Assembly (NCBI GenBank): GCA_024811115.1
Contig: JAKOGH010000097.1
Location: forward strand, 273,160-337,159
DNA: 64,000 nt
From: Terana coerulea
Taxonomy: Eukaryota; Basidiomycota; Agaricomycetes; Polyporales; Phanerochaetaceae
Reading direction: 5' to 3'
Within the stretch, counting starts at the first letter, position 1, and every line of letters begins with the position of its first letter. The translations under genes and the position numbers were made by a program. Shown here piece after piece: positions 37,649 through 49,900 of the stretch. The notes below the pieces were generated by a model. The model saw only the letters and a program-made list of their open reading frames with translations, was not told where the DNA came from and ran no database searches.

Positions 37649-38230
37649 ATGAGCACACAACCGTCGCTACTGGTGTCTACCGTCGCTGGTCGCGCACGTA
37701 AACTGAGCCTCAAGCTGAAGAAGTCGACGTCCTCGCTCGGGACACTCTTGAAGTCACCCCACAAGACCAAAACACGAGCCGCCTCTGCCTGACAGGAAGG
37801 CACTCGATGCTGGCGACTGTCCATCCTCTTTCCTAGACTTGGGAGTCGGACGACTCTTCCTCAAACACGGACATCGTCCCGACCTCGACGCCAAGTGGCG
37901 GTATCACTCTGGTGCAGTTCCCGTTGGCGAAGGATTACATGCCCGCAGAGCCGTCCGTACGTCAATCGATTGTTGCTAATGACATCATATTCAGCTAACT
38001 TTACTCATCAGCCTGTCGGAAACCGGATTATTGACTGGGCCCATTTCGCTGAAGACGCTGTTGGCTCTGCCGTGCAGCACGAACAGAATGTACCGTTCCC
38101 GAAGGTGGCGAAACATGGTAGCACAGATGGCCTTGCCCCGCCGCCCTGGCACTCCGAGGAGCGCAACGACGTTGTCTTCGAGCGTGAGACTCTTAAAATC
38201 GCTATATCTGATGTCGGTGGGTATCCATAA
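37649..38230 (+). CDS. Small hypothetical protein, probably frameshifted
   Basis: The ATG at 37649, about 100 bp after a TATATATA element, begins MSTQPSLLVSTVAGRARKLS, followed by Lys/Ser-rich SLKLKKSTSSLGTLLKSP. After unresolved frame changes at 37790-37850 it continues ESDDSSSNTDIVPTSTPSGG and FPLAKDYMPAEPS. A GTACGT...CATCAG intron follows, then VGNRIIDWAHFAEDAVGSAV and an end at DVGGYP (stop 38228-38230). Basic N-terminus and acidic middle. No known domain; probably a lineage-specific regulator or disordered protein. Confidence 0.5.
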
Positions 38231-38510
38231 AGCAAATCTTGATTAGGTAGCGCTACAACGCATACTTCACCTTGTGCCCGCTCTGTGTACATGTGTGATA
38301 TCTGCGTCAAAGCAAAATTGTTTGAGTGGGTCCGTGTCGGTCACTGGCTCTTTCTACCACTGCACTGAGCGCCATGCACACGGGAGTCACGATATTACCG
38401 CCCCAGATAGCTTCGTGTGCTCCAGTACTAGTCGACAGTCAGATTATAGATACTACTTACTAGAGCAAAGTTGCTGACTGTATGCAAAAATCAATTCGAC
38501 GTAACAATTG

Positions 38511-38613
38511 TGCTCCCTGTGAGGATCGAACTCACGACCTTAGGATTACTCACTCCTCTGAGTGATCATACTAGTGTATGAGACCTACGCTCTACCAACT
38601 GAGCCAAGGAAGC
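38511..38613 (-). tRNA. trnM-CAU: tRNA-Met(CAU), elongator type, 30-nt intron
   Basis: Minus strand. Acceptor GCTTCCT pairs with AGGGAGC. D arm GCTC/GAGC, anticodon loop CTCATAA, T arm GTGAG-TTCGATC-CTCAC, discriminator A. The 103-nt gene contains a 30-nt intron directly 3' of position 37 (38576-38547), giving a 73-nt mature tRNA. The CAT anticodon, T-loop sequence and similarity to eukaryotic elongator tRNA-Met indicate Met rather than initiator or Ile. A second copy is at 52145-52247. Confidence 0.95.
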
Positions 38614-39846
38614 TATAGCTATCCGTGTAAACACGCTTGACATGACCGCATGCGAGAGGCTTGCCGTGGCGCAGCTCACTGCTCAGTGAGACTCGCCCAC
38701 TACGTGTCGCGATTCACGAGGTTCCACTCAATCGAGCCTAGTTGCATTCAAAATGTAAGATCGAGGTAAATTTTGTCACGCTATGTTTCAACTGAGTATG
38801 CTCATGAGCCGATAGATTATCTGCTAATGCCTAGCGTGGCACTGCACAGTCCAAGCACAGTCATGGTCACTAAGGCGACGCGCTGAAGACTCCACCAATG
38901 AAGGTTTGACATGAGCAAGCCAGTTAGCTCCCGGAGACCCTTGGTAGAGGATTTCAAAGACGTCCTCTAGGTATTTATCTACATGCACATCCAGAGTACG
39001 TCCCGGTTTCTGAGTTGCCGCCGGGTCGGGCACCCCTAGCTCAGAAATATCACGCATAGGTATTTCAGAGTGACTTCAGCAACCTTTGTATTATCGGATG
39101 GCTACAGGCTCTAGTAGGACCTTCCTTCGCCACATCCGTTCTTGAAGCCCGACGGTCCATTCCCATCTTTGATGTGACATGCGCCTCACAACAATCATTC
39201 GACCGGCACGTATGGTGCAAAGGTAAGAAACTCAGTGTACATCCTCTATCACAGTATCTATCACGTTCACTGACAATGCCATCTGTACACGGCAGATATC
39301 CGATGAACTCGGTAGTACACAATGCTGCGGCTATACGGCATCGCATCTCCGTGGACTCACAGGATTGGACGGGGCTTGAAATACGATATTGATACTGTGC
39401 GTGTAACGACGTGAGTGTGCCGTTTCCAGTACTGATTTCCCCCTCGTTTCTTTTGACGTACTGACAGTTTACCAGTAGAAGTGTCCCTTTGCATCGTAGC
39501 TCGGTCTACACCGGCTCAAGATCGCGCATCGCCTGTGAGCGATTGTCAAATCGCTCACGACAACAACACAAGATGCCATCTACATGAGATTGCACTGAAG
39601 TTTGCCTTCAGTCCTGAGGATGGCGCATAAAAGGCTGAAGGACTATCAGCGTTCACCCAGCTCGCCGTCGCTCTCCTTCGTTCTTTAGCAGCTGAGCTGC
39701 CTGGTCATTTTGGTACGCCATACTATCTTCACTGTCTTGGGGTCGGTGATCGCTGACAGAAATAATTGCCAGCTCATTCAGAATCTTTATTGTATTCATT
39801 CAATTGCCGTCGCACCTATCCTTCTGCTCTTCGACGTTCAGGAAAG
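38614..39846. other. Mostly intergenic; two minus-strand open frames; TATA-like box near 39626
   Basis: Minus-strand frames at 39057-38824 (ISELGVPDPAATQKPGRTLD, then a helical Leu/Glu stretch) and 39346-39065 are coding-like but unassigned, and could be two exons of one small gene. CATAAAAG at 39626 lies about 220 bp before the secreted-protein start and is the likely TATA box of that gene. Confidence 0.3.
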
Positions 39847-40834
39847 ATGCAGCTCACCTCGTCTATCATTGCTCTGGCTTGTGTTCTCCCTCTTCTCAAA
39901 GCGACGCCCTTGGTATGTTTCTTATTAGGCCGTGACTGGATCCATAATACTGATTGCAGTTTTGCAGGGCCATCGGCACAGCGTCTCTACTGACAGCGTC
40001 AGCATTGCTTCGTCCTCTGTTGCCCAAGCAGCACCGTCTGCCGCGGTCACTTCAAGTGCGGATGCCCAGAGCTCGCTGAGTAAGCACACCCACAGGCCGT
40101 GGCTGCCTTCAATGCTCATTTTCTCTATGTCAGCCCTTGACCCAGCAGTGATCGCCAAAGGGTTCGAGGATGATGGTCAGGACACCCCGATCGGCGGCCA
40201 GGTCCCCTCGCTCACCTCAAGCAACAACTTCATCAACTTCTGCTTGACTGTGCCAAACCTCCCGATTACCAACGGCCAACAGATCACTACCGGGTCCTGC
40301 AACCCCGCCCCCATGGGTATCATTCCCGCAACCACGAAGATGCCTTCCGTCAAATTCGTCTCCCCGACCAACCTAGAGACGATCCCAGAGAACACACCGT
40401 TCACGGTGAACCTCGCAGTTACCAACTTCGCCACCGGCTTTTTCGTCAACCCAAACACGAACTACCTAGCCGCGCCCCAGCAGGTGAACAGTGCCGGGCT
40501 GATTTTGGGACACTCCGTCATCGTCATTGAGACCGTCAAGGGCTCTCAACGACACTACACCGACCAACCCACAGGAATTCGCGTTCGCCAAGAGCCTCAA
40601 CTTGCCGGCACAGAACGGTGTACTCAGTGCGAACATCACCGGGGGCCTGCCTGCAGGCACGTACCGCCTCGCGACTCAGACTCGGGCTGAGAACCACCAG
40701 CCCGCGCTAGTCGCTGTTAACCAGCACGGTACCCTGGACGACATGGTCTATGTGAGTCGCCGAGAGTACAGCTGAACGACCAGCGGTCAACGAACTTACT
40801 ATACTTAATTTGGACACAGTTCACAGTCGTCTAA
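39847..40834 (+). CDS. Secreted protein of a basidiomycete-specific family, one frameshift
   Basis: Exons 39847-39912, 39968-40079, 40134-40751 and 40820-40834. The first exon is a signal peptide (MQLTSSIIALACVLPLLKA). The second is Ser/Ala-rich. The third carries a conserved core: IAKGFEDDGQDTPIGGQVPS, NNFINFCLTVPNLPITNGQQ, ITTGSCNPAPMG, SVKFVSPTNLETI, GHSVIVIE and GGLPAGTYRLATQTRAENHQ, ending MVYFTVV. I recognise this as a common secreted family of Agaricomycetes of unknown function. At 40540-40542 GGG carries one base too many; without it IETVK joins ALNDTTPTNPQEFAFAK. Two Cys only (in NFCL and GSCN). Confidence 0.8.
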
Positions 40835-41396
40835 ACCGGCGCGGCTTAGGAAATGTGTCTAGGCTGGTCGACCTTTGCACGATTGGGCTCGTCAGCGAGG
40901 AGATTGTGTATACGTCTATGACTGGGTCATGAGAACTGTATGAGTGCGAATATCAAGAAGTTTGAGCGATGAGCTTCGAAGTGAACTGAGCGTTGACGGC
41001 CGACGGATGGGCCGCACGTCGGATCAAACTGGGGTTAGGGGCTCTCCGCCCATCAAACGCCACAACGACGCCGCTTTCTGACTGTGTTACAATTTGCAGC
41101 TTCACTTCTTGTCATCAGCCTATCCGCCCGTTTTCTTTTGTAGGAGACACTAGTATATCCATCCTCAAGTTCGCCCGCGCTGTGAAGCAGTCGTCCATGA
41201 GGCCCTGTAGGCCTGACTCGGAGGCGAGGTATGGGAATGGCAGCGTGTATGGAAGTGTGTTGAGCCGTACGGACCTTTGATTGAACTTTGAGCTTGCAGG
41301 CGAGCATGCTGTTTTCGACCTCGGATGCACCAGCTCATACTCCAGCGACCCTCCCTCTCACACTAATCGTGTACACTACATCCTACCTTCAGGCTC
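40835..41396. other. Intergenic region before the MLKL-like kinase
   Basis: No supported gene. Short open frames on both strands without motifs. The 3' part is the probable promoter of the kinase gene at 41397. Confidence 0.4.
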
Positions 41397-43962
41397 ATGG
41401 CCGAGATTGCAACAATCGCAGGAGTTGCAATCACTGTTCCCGGGATTCTCAGCGGTGCATGGACGGTCCTCAAGGCAGCGTACGACTTGTACGGAAGTGT
41501 CGACAGCAGACGTGAGCAAGTTCGGATCCTTCTGGATCGCTGCGGCCTGCTTGTGCAGCGAGTTGCCCAGCATGTAGAGACGTCTTCTGGCCTCCCGAAT
41601 TCGCTGAGGGACCAGGTGAAGTATTTGGAAAGGTATGTCCCATTATTATGCGTCTCAATCGTTGCTGACTTGAAGCCATCCAGCGCGTGTCAGTCAGTCA
41701 AAGACATTCTGGAACGTCTGAAACAGAAGGGGTTCTTGTGGTGTGTCGTACACACGGACAAGATTGACCAGCAAATCAGAGTCGCGGAAGGAAAGATATC
41801 AGATGCTTTCCGGATGTTCTACGTACGTGTGGTGCTCTTAGGACTGCTCTCAGATTTGACGATTCGTCCCACAACACAGTTTATCGCACATCTTGATGGT
41901 GCTAAGCTCCACGCCGAGCTGGAGGTTGCTCGACAACAGGACCAAGTAAACCTGTCGGCGAAGCTTGATCATCTGGCAGAAAGCGATCAGCGTATACTGG
42001 ACGCTATACAAGACCAGAACGGAGTCCAACGACGCATGGAGGAATTGCTGATAGCGATCTCCAAGGTGAGGCTATTCATACTACCGCTCGAACACAATTC
42101 GACTGAGTGTCGTTGACCAACGTAGCATGTCCAAAGTCTTCCACAGAACGTCTCGCGTCCCGAGGACAGCTTTCTCAAATCCGCCGCAAGTACCCTCTAC
42201 AGAGTGTCTGGGAAGCCAGTGAACGGCGTCGCACCCGAGTGGATGCTGACCAGCCTCGAGGTAGACTTTGAACAGAAGGATATTATTGGGCAGGGCTCGT
42301 TCGGTCGTATCTACAAGGGGGAGACTGGCGAGGGGCGGTGAGCAGTTTCTATCATTACATCAGCTTGAGCGACGCACTTATGGATAAACGTGAACCAGGT
42401 CGTGGCTATCAAGCAGATGTACAACGAGGATGCTCGCGCGCTGTCAAACAAGGACAGATCGGTGAGTACACCGTCTTTTCTTGGTTAAGATCCTGAAAGG
42501 TTATGTTCTTCAGACGATGCACAAGGAAGTCAAGATTTGGTACGCCTTACCCACCTGAAGTCGAAGTCTTTCGCTGTCCTGATATCCTGACTTTACAGGT
42601 CACGACTGCGGCATCCCAATGTCCTGAACCTGTATGGAGCTTGCCTAGAAGCGACAGTCGTAAGCTACGCGCATACACTCCACCCATCTGAGACTGACTG
42701 TTTGGTGACAGCCATTTCTTGTGATGAGATACTGTCATTTTGGCAATGTGTGTAACTACGTCAAGAAGTATCCTGACGCAAATAGGCTTGATCTGGTAAG
42801 TCTGCCAATAAGCTTCTCAATCAGTGTCATCTCAAACAGCAGTGCGTATAGTCCTATGACGTTGTTCTCGGTCTCTCATATCTACACAATCGGAACATCG
42901 TGCACTCTGACCTCAAAGGTGTGAGTCTTGCAGCCATAGCTGCTTTCTATCGCTCTACAATTCTCATATCTGACGTTTTGAACCAATAGGTTAACGTCCT
43001 TGTCGGCGACGATCACCACGCGCTTCTGACGGACTTCGGCCTGTCCCTTACCCTTGACGACTTCCGCAGTCAGTCAGTTCATAGCACGAATGCACGCGGA
43101 GCGCAGGGGACTCTACGCTGGATGGCCCCCGAGTGTCTTGAAGGAGCAAGGGCGAACAAGGCTTCGGACGTCTACAGCCTAGGGGTGACAATATGGGAGG
43201 TAAGTATCACGACCATTGTATTGTTAGGTCCGTTCCTCTCATTGACCATGATCTCCCAGGTCTTTACCGGCGAAGTACCGTTCGTGAAAATAGTAGACCG
43301 ATTGCTGGTCACCCACATAGTCGACCGTCAGAAACGTCCAGAACGACCAGAACGCCTCTCTGAAGGCACCATATGGGAATTGATCCAAAACTGCTGGGCC
43401 GCGTCTCCTGAAGCTCGACCCTCTTCCGAAGCTGTACAGGTTGCTCTGAAGGAATTTACAGGTTCGAACGAACACAGGGAAGGTATGGGACATTATATCC
43501 TTATGTATATTGCCTCTTATCTGATTGTTACGCAAAATGAAGGTCTTCCAAGCAGTCACCCAGCTTCAGGCTCGCCTCAGCATACCATGGTATCTTCCGG
43601 GCCATCTACCAACGATATATACTCGGCGGACGGCACCGAGGCAGCATACACCACAGCCGATTGGACCAGTACAATTCGAACTCACAAACCACGGTGGACG
43701 CGCGGGAACCCGAGCAACTACATCGACTCCGTCACCTTCCCGCGCGGTGCTGACCGACAAGCCATACACATTCCGCGTGGTCAAGGGCGACGAGGACCTC
43801 GGGATCAAGCCCTCGTATGAGATTCAGCCCGACGGCTCGCAGTCCGTCAACCTGCTGGAGTACAACTCCGGCTTCGGCATTTCGGACACTGTCCTTATCC
43901 AGATATTTGCTGTAGATCCTGAGCATGGAGGCCAAACTCTGGTTGCAGAGAGGACGCCGTAG
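41397..43962 (+). CDS. Kinase with MLKL-NTD-like N-terminal bundle
   Basis: The ATG at 41397 begins MAEIATIAGVAITVPGILSG. The N-terminal ~230 residues are helical, with QVRILLDRCGLLVQRVAQHV, VKDILERLKQKGFLWCVVHT, KIDQQIRVAEGKISDAFRMF and LAESDQRILDAIQDQNGVQR. This pattern resembles the four-helix MLKL N-terminal/HeLo-type domain plus brace that permeabilises membranes in necroptosis. The kinase domain follows: IIGQGSFGRIYKG, VVAIKQM, HSDLKGVNVLVG, LLTDFGLS, RWMAPECLEG and SDVYSLGVTIWEV, so the catalytic residues are intact (unlike animal MLKL). After the kinase come a Ser/Thr-rich linker and a ~70-residue tail (PYTFRVVKGDEDLGIKPSYE) ending AERTP. A frame change near 43740 (CGCGCGG) precedes the tail. 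About nine introns. Confidence 0.8.
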
Positions 43963-44170
43963 GCGAAGTTGCGCGGACCATTGAGAAAGCTCCAAGAACC
44001 GACGATGTTCCCTCGGATACTATCTCATGTATGGCACGCAAGATGGGAGGGTAGTACGATCGTCATGTATATTGCTAAATACATCCTAATGAATCTGCAC
44101 GACGCACTCTGCCTATGGCGATTGGACGTCCTTCACAGCAAGAGCGAGCCGTTTGGATGTGGCGGGTACT

Positions 44171-45890
44171 TCAGCAGAGTCCGTTGAACGACCAATCAGG
44201 CGGGAGTCGCAGGTACTCATGACATAGCAACTCTGCAGCACTTGCACGCTCGTGAACATCTCTACCGCACAAATGCGTGCGTGAGCGCAGGGGCACCAGA
44301 GATTATTGATGGTTACTTACATGGCGAAGCATTTCTGGCGAAAATCGTCCGCCGACGGCGATAGACGAATACTTGGGGGCATGGGAGGTGCTTGCTTGGC
44401 TTGAGATTGCTACGCAGAGTGTTACGCTTCACACTCGAAGAGGTCTCGTAAAACATACCTGCGGAAAATCCGACTGAGCTTCCCGCTCACTCCAGGGTTT
44501 CTTTCCGGTCCACATCTCCAAGAGAATGCATCCGGCACTCCATATGTCCACTTTCGAAGTGTAGCTCAACTTAACGTCATCGAGGGTTTCGGGGGCCGCC
44601 CAATAGATGTTACGCTGTTGTATTGCTGAGGTGACACGGTCTGCTTGAATATCCGCGCGCTTTGCCATCACGAAGTCAACGATTTTACACACCCCGATAG
44701 GTTCGAGAAGAACATTGCTGGAACTGAGATTCTACAGAGCGGTTGGTCACCACGCTGAGTTGAAGATAATGATGACTTACGAGATGCAGAATATCTTTGG
44801 AGTGAAGATATTCTAGGCCGGCAAGTATCTGGGTTGTGAAGGACCTGGTAACGTTCTCATCGAACTTACCATGCTTTCTGAGGCAGCTTGCGATAGAGCC
44901 ACCAGGGATGTACTCCATAAAACTGATGGCGGGCGTGAGTATACAATAGTTATTGTCACTGCTTCGAGTGATTCACATGCTTATGAACGTTGGCGTCTCC
45001 TCAAAGCCAAGGTACTGAACGACGTTGGGGTGGTCAAGGTCTTTCATGATCTCGCTTTCATGCTTCAGCGCTTCCAAGGCGATGTTCATGCTGTCGCTGT
45101 CCGTCTTCAGGATCTCGACTTGCTTGACTGCGATCAATTCCCCGGTACTCGCATTGAGCGCCAAGTATACCGTCCCGTATGCTCCTTTCCCCATCAGCTC
45201 GCCCCGTACCCAACAAAAGACAGCTGAGCAGACGTGAGATTACATGTAGCACGCAGGCGTGTGAAGACTGACGTTGAAGGTCTTCGGATAGTAATGAAGT
45301 GCCGGCATTCCGCCATCCTAGTTGCTGCTCGTCCGCTTGCGTCCCTTCGGGTCGACTACACCAAGGCTTCGCTGTGCGCTCACCCCCGTCGCAGCCCCGT
45401 TGTTGGGCAGAAATGGCAGGCCATCCCAAGTGGCGGACACATCCGCGGTGGCATGGGTAGGCGACTGGCGTCCGGAAGAAGTAGGGTCTGCCGCTGTGGA
45501 CACAGCCAATGGGATGTGTGACGAGGTGCTGAGTGTGTGTTGGTCACCTTGACCAGGAAAAGAAGTCCTCCAGACGGTCCATTACTTCATTCGAGGGAGA
45601 GCGGCCTGGCCAGAAAACACCCCTATTATCTCTTTCTTGGTCTGTTAAGCGCAGAAGGGATAGGTCGGAGCAGTCGCGACGATCCGCTTGCAACCTAGGT
45701 AGGATATTGGTGTCGATAGGTGGAAAGGGTGGTTGGTGCATTCTGCCTGGTATAGAATTTCGCGGTCTTGGTTCCAGGCAATACTGGTGAGCGGAGCTAC
45801 ATGAGAGCATTGGTATAGTATCAGTGAGCGAAGATAAAACCGATGTCCCCGCAGGAACTCACAAATCTGGCTATGGCTATGCCGCACCGC
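44171..45890 (-). pseudogene. BCK1-like MAPKKK paralogue: degenerate pseudokinase
   Basis: Similar to the C-terminal half of BCK1/MEKK-type MAPKKKs: NEVMDRLEDFF near 45590, then RGELMGKGAYGTVYLALN, ELIAVKQVEI (VAIK Lys kept), MKDLDHPNVVQYLGFE, EYIPGGSIASCLRKHGKFDE and ILAGLEYLHSKDILHL. The catalytic loop reads HLNLSSSN instead of HRDLKxxN, so the catalytic Asp is Asn, and DFG is DFV (KIVDFVMAKRAD). The fold continues through YWAAPETL, DIWSAGCILLEMWTGKKPW and ERASAAELLCHEYL to the stop at 44173-44171. The upstream frame has an in-frame TAG after GRKRTSSN (about 45318). It cannot phosphorylate; it is a pseudogene or at best a scaffold. Confidence 0.75.
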
Positions 45891-46994
45891 GTTTCGTTAC
45901 GTTGAAGAAGCGATGCCTCCTGTATATAACAGATGGTCGCACAAGGCGATGAGGCCATATACAGGCTCAATGTCCGATGCCGTGCTCAGTAAATGAGCGA
46001 AACGATGGACCCCGGAGTTACGTGGGGAATCCGGGACGGCGTGCTATGCGTCAAAGCTGCTGGGAATACACGCATTGGAGGACAAAAGGTGGATTCCACA
46101 GAGAAAGCCTCCATGCTAGTCTTACGCATAGTAACTCATGAGCGCGTTGGAACACCGTGCTGAGAGCGATACAACTTTTGCTGCAAAAGCCAACGTAAGT
46201 ACTAGTCTGTCGTATCTCGTGCTTTAAATCGTAACACACCGAGATTCGCTTTTGCCAGCTGTGGGGCGAGGTATAGCAGCGACCAGCAGTGACCACTGCG
46301 CGCAAGTGCGGTCGAGACTTTGAAGCGGAAAGTCGTGGGTCTGGAGAGAGCGCGTTTCAACTTGGGAAATGCTGCAGTGATCGGTGATGCGCTTCGTCGG
46401 CGTCGGCCTTCCATGTATGGAGCCCGGCGGGATGATATTGGGCGCTTACATCTTCGAGTTGCCGATGTTCTAACTTCTCTCCCTCCCATGTCTTTCAAGA
46501 ACGATATTGCGACCCCAGTACAAAGTAAAGGGCACCGTCACGCCGTTTGGCGTGAAACGACGCTCTGCCTATACTCTGAAACTTTGTGCACAACGCTGCA
46601 CAGTGGCGATGTTGAAAATGAAAGACATCGTACTAGTGACATTTACGCTCCGAGCATCCGTATGTCCTGTTATCTGGGGATACTCGTTCTTCGCTCATGG
46701 AAGCACGTCTTGTAGCAGTGAACGTGCCAGCCTCTCCTGTATGTGGAAGCCATGCACAAGACGTGCAGGAGACACGAGGTGGACGCATTTGCGACTATGC
46801 GTGCGCTTAGGAGACAACTTGCTGCTTCCCTCCTGAACCGCAGGAGGTCCAGCACGACGCGCCCTTAAGGACGAGCGGATGTGTACCTTCTTGCTTTGGT
46901 GGGTTGCAGACACAACCTCAAAGAGTGTTGGATACTAATGCCATCACCTTGCTTATAGAGCCGAGCCTTGGCCGAACCGACTGGGGAGTGTGCC
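45891..46994. other. Region without a recognised gene
   Basis: Overlapping open frames on both strands at 46202-46855 (longest plus 46320-46715, 131 codons) are Arg-rich and have no recognised motif. The interval also contains the divergent upstream regions of the pseudokinase and of the next kinase. Confidence 0.3.
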
Positions 46995-49900
46995 ATGTCG
47001 ATACGAGCGACCTCAAGAGCAACAATCACCGCACAAGAGGGTCAGCTTCGTGGAAGATCTGAAACGCCTCAGTTTAGGCTCGACTCATCCACACTCTTCC
47101 GATGCAAGGCGTGTAATGAAAACTTCATGAACCAGGAGATTGCGCGCTTGCATCTCGCGGTCCGTCATGCGAACCAGGCAAATGGCGGAAGAGCACGAGT
47201 GAGTTCACGCTTTGCAGCATACCGGTGTGTAGCTGACGCTCTGAGCCACGTAGTCGATCCAGCGAATTATTCGTCCCGTCCTAGGCCCATCTTCATTTCA
47301 CGTATACGAGGTAGATTCATGCTGAGGTGATAACTTTTTCAGGGGATGCTGATATGATGATTGCAGCGCACTATTGCCTTTTTGGCGGACATGGGACACA
47401 ACACGCAGTCAGCTGATGCAGGGCTGGCCGCGGAAAGGTGTGTGCACACGATGGGCAAGTTTGTTGCCCGCTGATTTACGATCCGTTAGTTATGAGCTTC
47501 TGCTCTCCCTACAACGACGAAGCCAACTCCGCGATGACGGACGAAACTCGGTTGATCTTCTTGTGGGGCGCGCCAGCAGCGCATGACACTCCTTGAGGCA
47601 AGTCACGATTCGGCCGTCGTAATCTGTTTGCTAATTGGCTTCATGCGGCGATAGCTCTCCTCCAAACTGGACTGCAGAAATCACGACGGTCTCTGGAAAT
47701 CACTGGAACTGGACGAAAGCTCCTTAATAAGTCTGTTAAAGCGGGTCTTAGAGACGGATAAGGGAGAATTGTTGAAGTTGCGTGACAATGCGGCTGCTCA
47801 ATTCCTTGATCTCGTTCATTCGGTATGTAACCACCGACTGGCCTGTATGTCTCTTTTTCATTATTGATTCAGACCCTCGCAAATACCTCAGACGTGGCCG
47901 AAGAGGCACGGTACTCAATTTTGGAACGTGCCGCTTCCGAGACCGACCCGGGTTGGACGGCCTTTCGGCAGGATCTTTGTCGCGTCATGGTTCGGCTTGC
48001 TGAAGCATCCATACAGCTCCCTGCTGCATTACATCTTACCGGCGTCCGCATTGATGGGACTAATTACGTGGCCGCAGGAGCATATGCCGATGTTCACATT
48101 GGCTGGTATGCGGGTCAACGTGTTGCTCTCAAGAGACCGAGAGTGTGTAGAGGAAATGTGGCAAAGCATTCCAAGGTATGTTCCAAGCGCCTGCGATGTG
48201 CGAGATACACTGACGACTGCACAAACGAAGGCTTTCTGTCGCGAAATTTTGATGCTCCATACCTTGCAACACGCCAATATATGCGTTCTGCTTGGTGCAG
48301 ACTACCAGACCTTTCCAGGAACTTTATGTCTGGTTTCTCCCTGGATGGCGCACGGCAGTGTGATGGAGTTCATTGAGGAGAATGGATTTGTTGAGCGAGA
48401 GATCGAACAATTCGTATGTTTTCAATACTACGCGATATTGCGGGTACGGGAGTATATATTCACCATTTGTTTTTCTAGCTCATAGAAATCACGTCTGGCC
48501 TAGCATTTCTGCATGGTCGCAATGTAGTGCACGGAGATTTGCACAGCGTGAGCACTGCTATTGATTCCCGTTTCGAACGGTCGGACTCATTGACGGTGAT
48601 TGCCCTCAGCGCAATATCCTGGTCGATGGGGGTCGTCACATACGCTTGGCAGACTTCGGGCTGTCCAACTTCGCTGACACTTCATCGGCTAGCGCAAGTT
48701 CAGCTAGCTCAGGAGCTATTCGTTACATGGCGCCCGAGATTCTGCAACCGAAGGACTTCGGTCTCGAACACACACGTCACACCACAGCAAGCGATGTATT
48801 CTCATTTGCACAGTGCTCGTGGGAGGTGCGTGTCACCTATTCAGTTAAAAGTGCGAGCCTCTATTTATAGCATACATCAGATATACGCAGGCAACGTACC
48901 TTTCCACGAGCTCAAGACACCGCAAGTGATTCTTGCCATCCATACGGGCCGTCGCCCATCTCGCAAAATGTGCAGCCGCAGCATTCCCCTCATTATATGG
49001 GACACTATGGAAGCGTGTTGGAAGCAAGACCCGCAGGAACGACCAGCTGCTCATGCAGTCAGAGATGTTTTAAAGCGATTTTTGCGCCCTTGCGTTCCTT
49101 CCACCCCATCCTTGGTGCGATCCACTACCAGCTGCTCGAAGCGCCGTTCTACCCTACGCCGCCGAAATGAATCTTCGAGCGGATTGAGCTCTCCCAGCGA
49201 CAGGGAAAGCGACGGGCGGCGATCCAGAGCTCGGTACAGACCCGATATTCGTCCTCAATCAGTATGCTCTCTGCCAACCGCCTCTCGACCGATGTATAAT
49301 CGTATATTGGCTTCCGTCCAGCCATTTCCCCACACTCTGTTTCCCAACTCGCCGAAAAGAGTTCCGCAGACCGTCAGGATCCTAGCAAGCATTTTCCCTG
49401 GTGTTGATCGGCTGGTTCCGCAACGCATATACCGTCCGGCCACACAACAACTTTTGCAAAGTATTGAGGGCCTTGCCCCGATCATGTTCTACGTCAACGG
49501 CCCAAGTGGCTGCGGCATTTCTTGTGCAGATGCTATTCAACGCAATTTCACCGAGCTGTCTGGAGCGGAGGCTGTCATTGAGTTCCAGTCATCCGTGGTC
49601 CTTACTGTCATGGTGCGTAGAGCAACTTGCGCTTTACAATCTTTACTCATGCTACACTCCATCATGCATAGTGGCCTGATTATCAACCTTGGCAGCGTTT
49701 TGTTGTGCTGAAGACCCCATCAGATAGTGCTCTCACGCTTTCCGCACTGGGAGCGACCGTGAGCCAGCATGTTGGGCAATTCATCGAGGTATGGCGTTGG
49801 GCGTTGCTCTGTCGAATGGAGATCTGACTACCTCCACAGGAAACATGGCAGACCGCCGGAGCAGACCACCCTCGCTGGAAGATTGGGCCTGGCTCGATTA

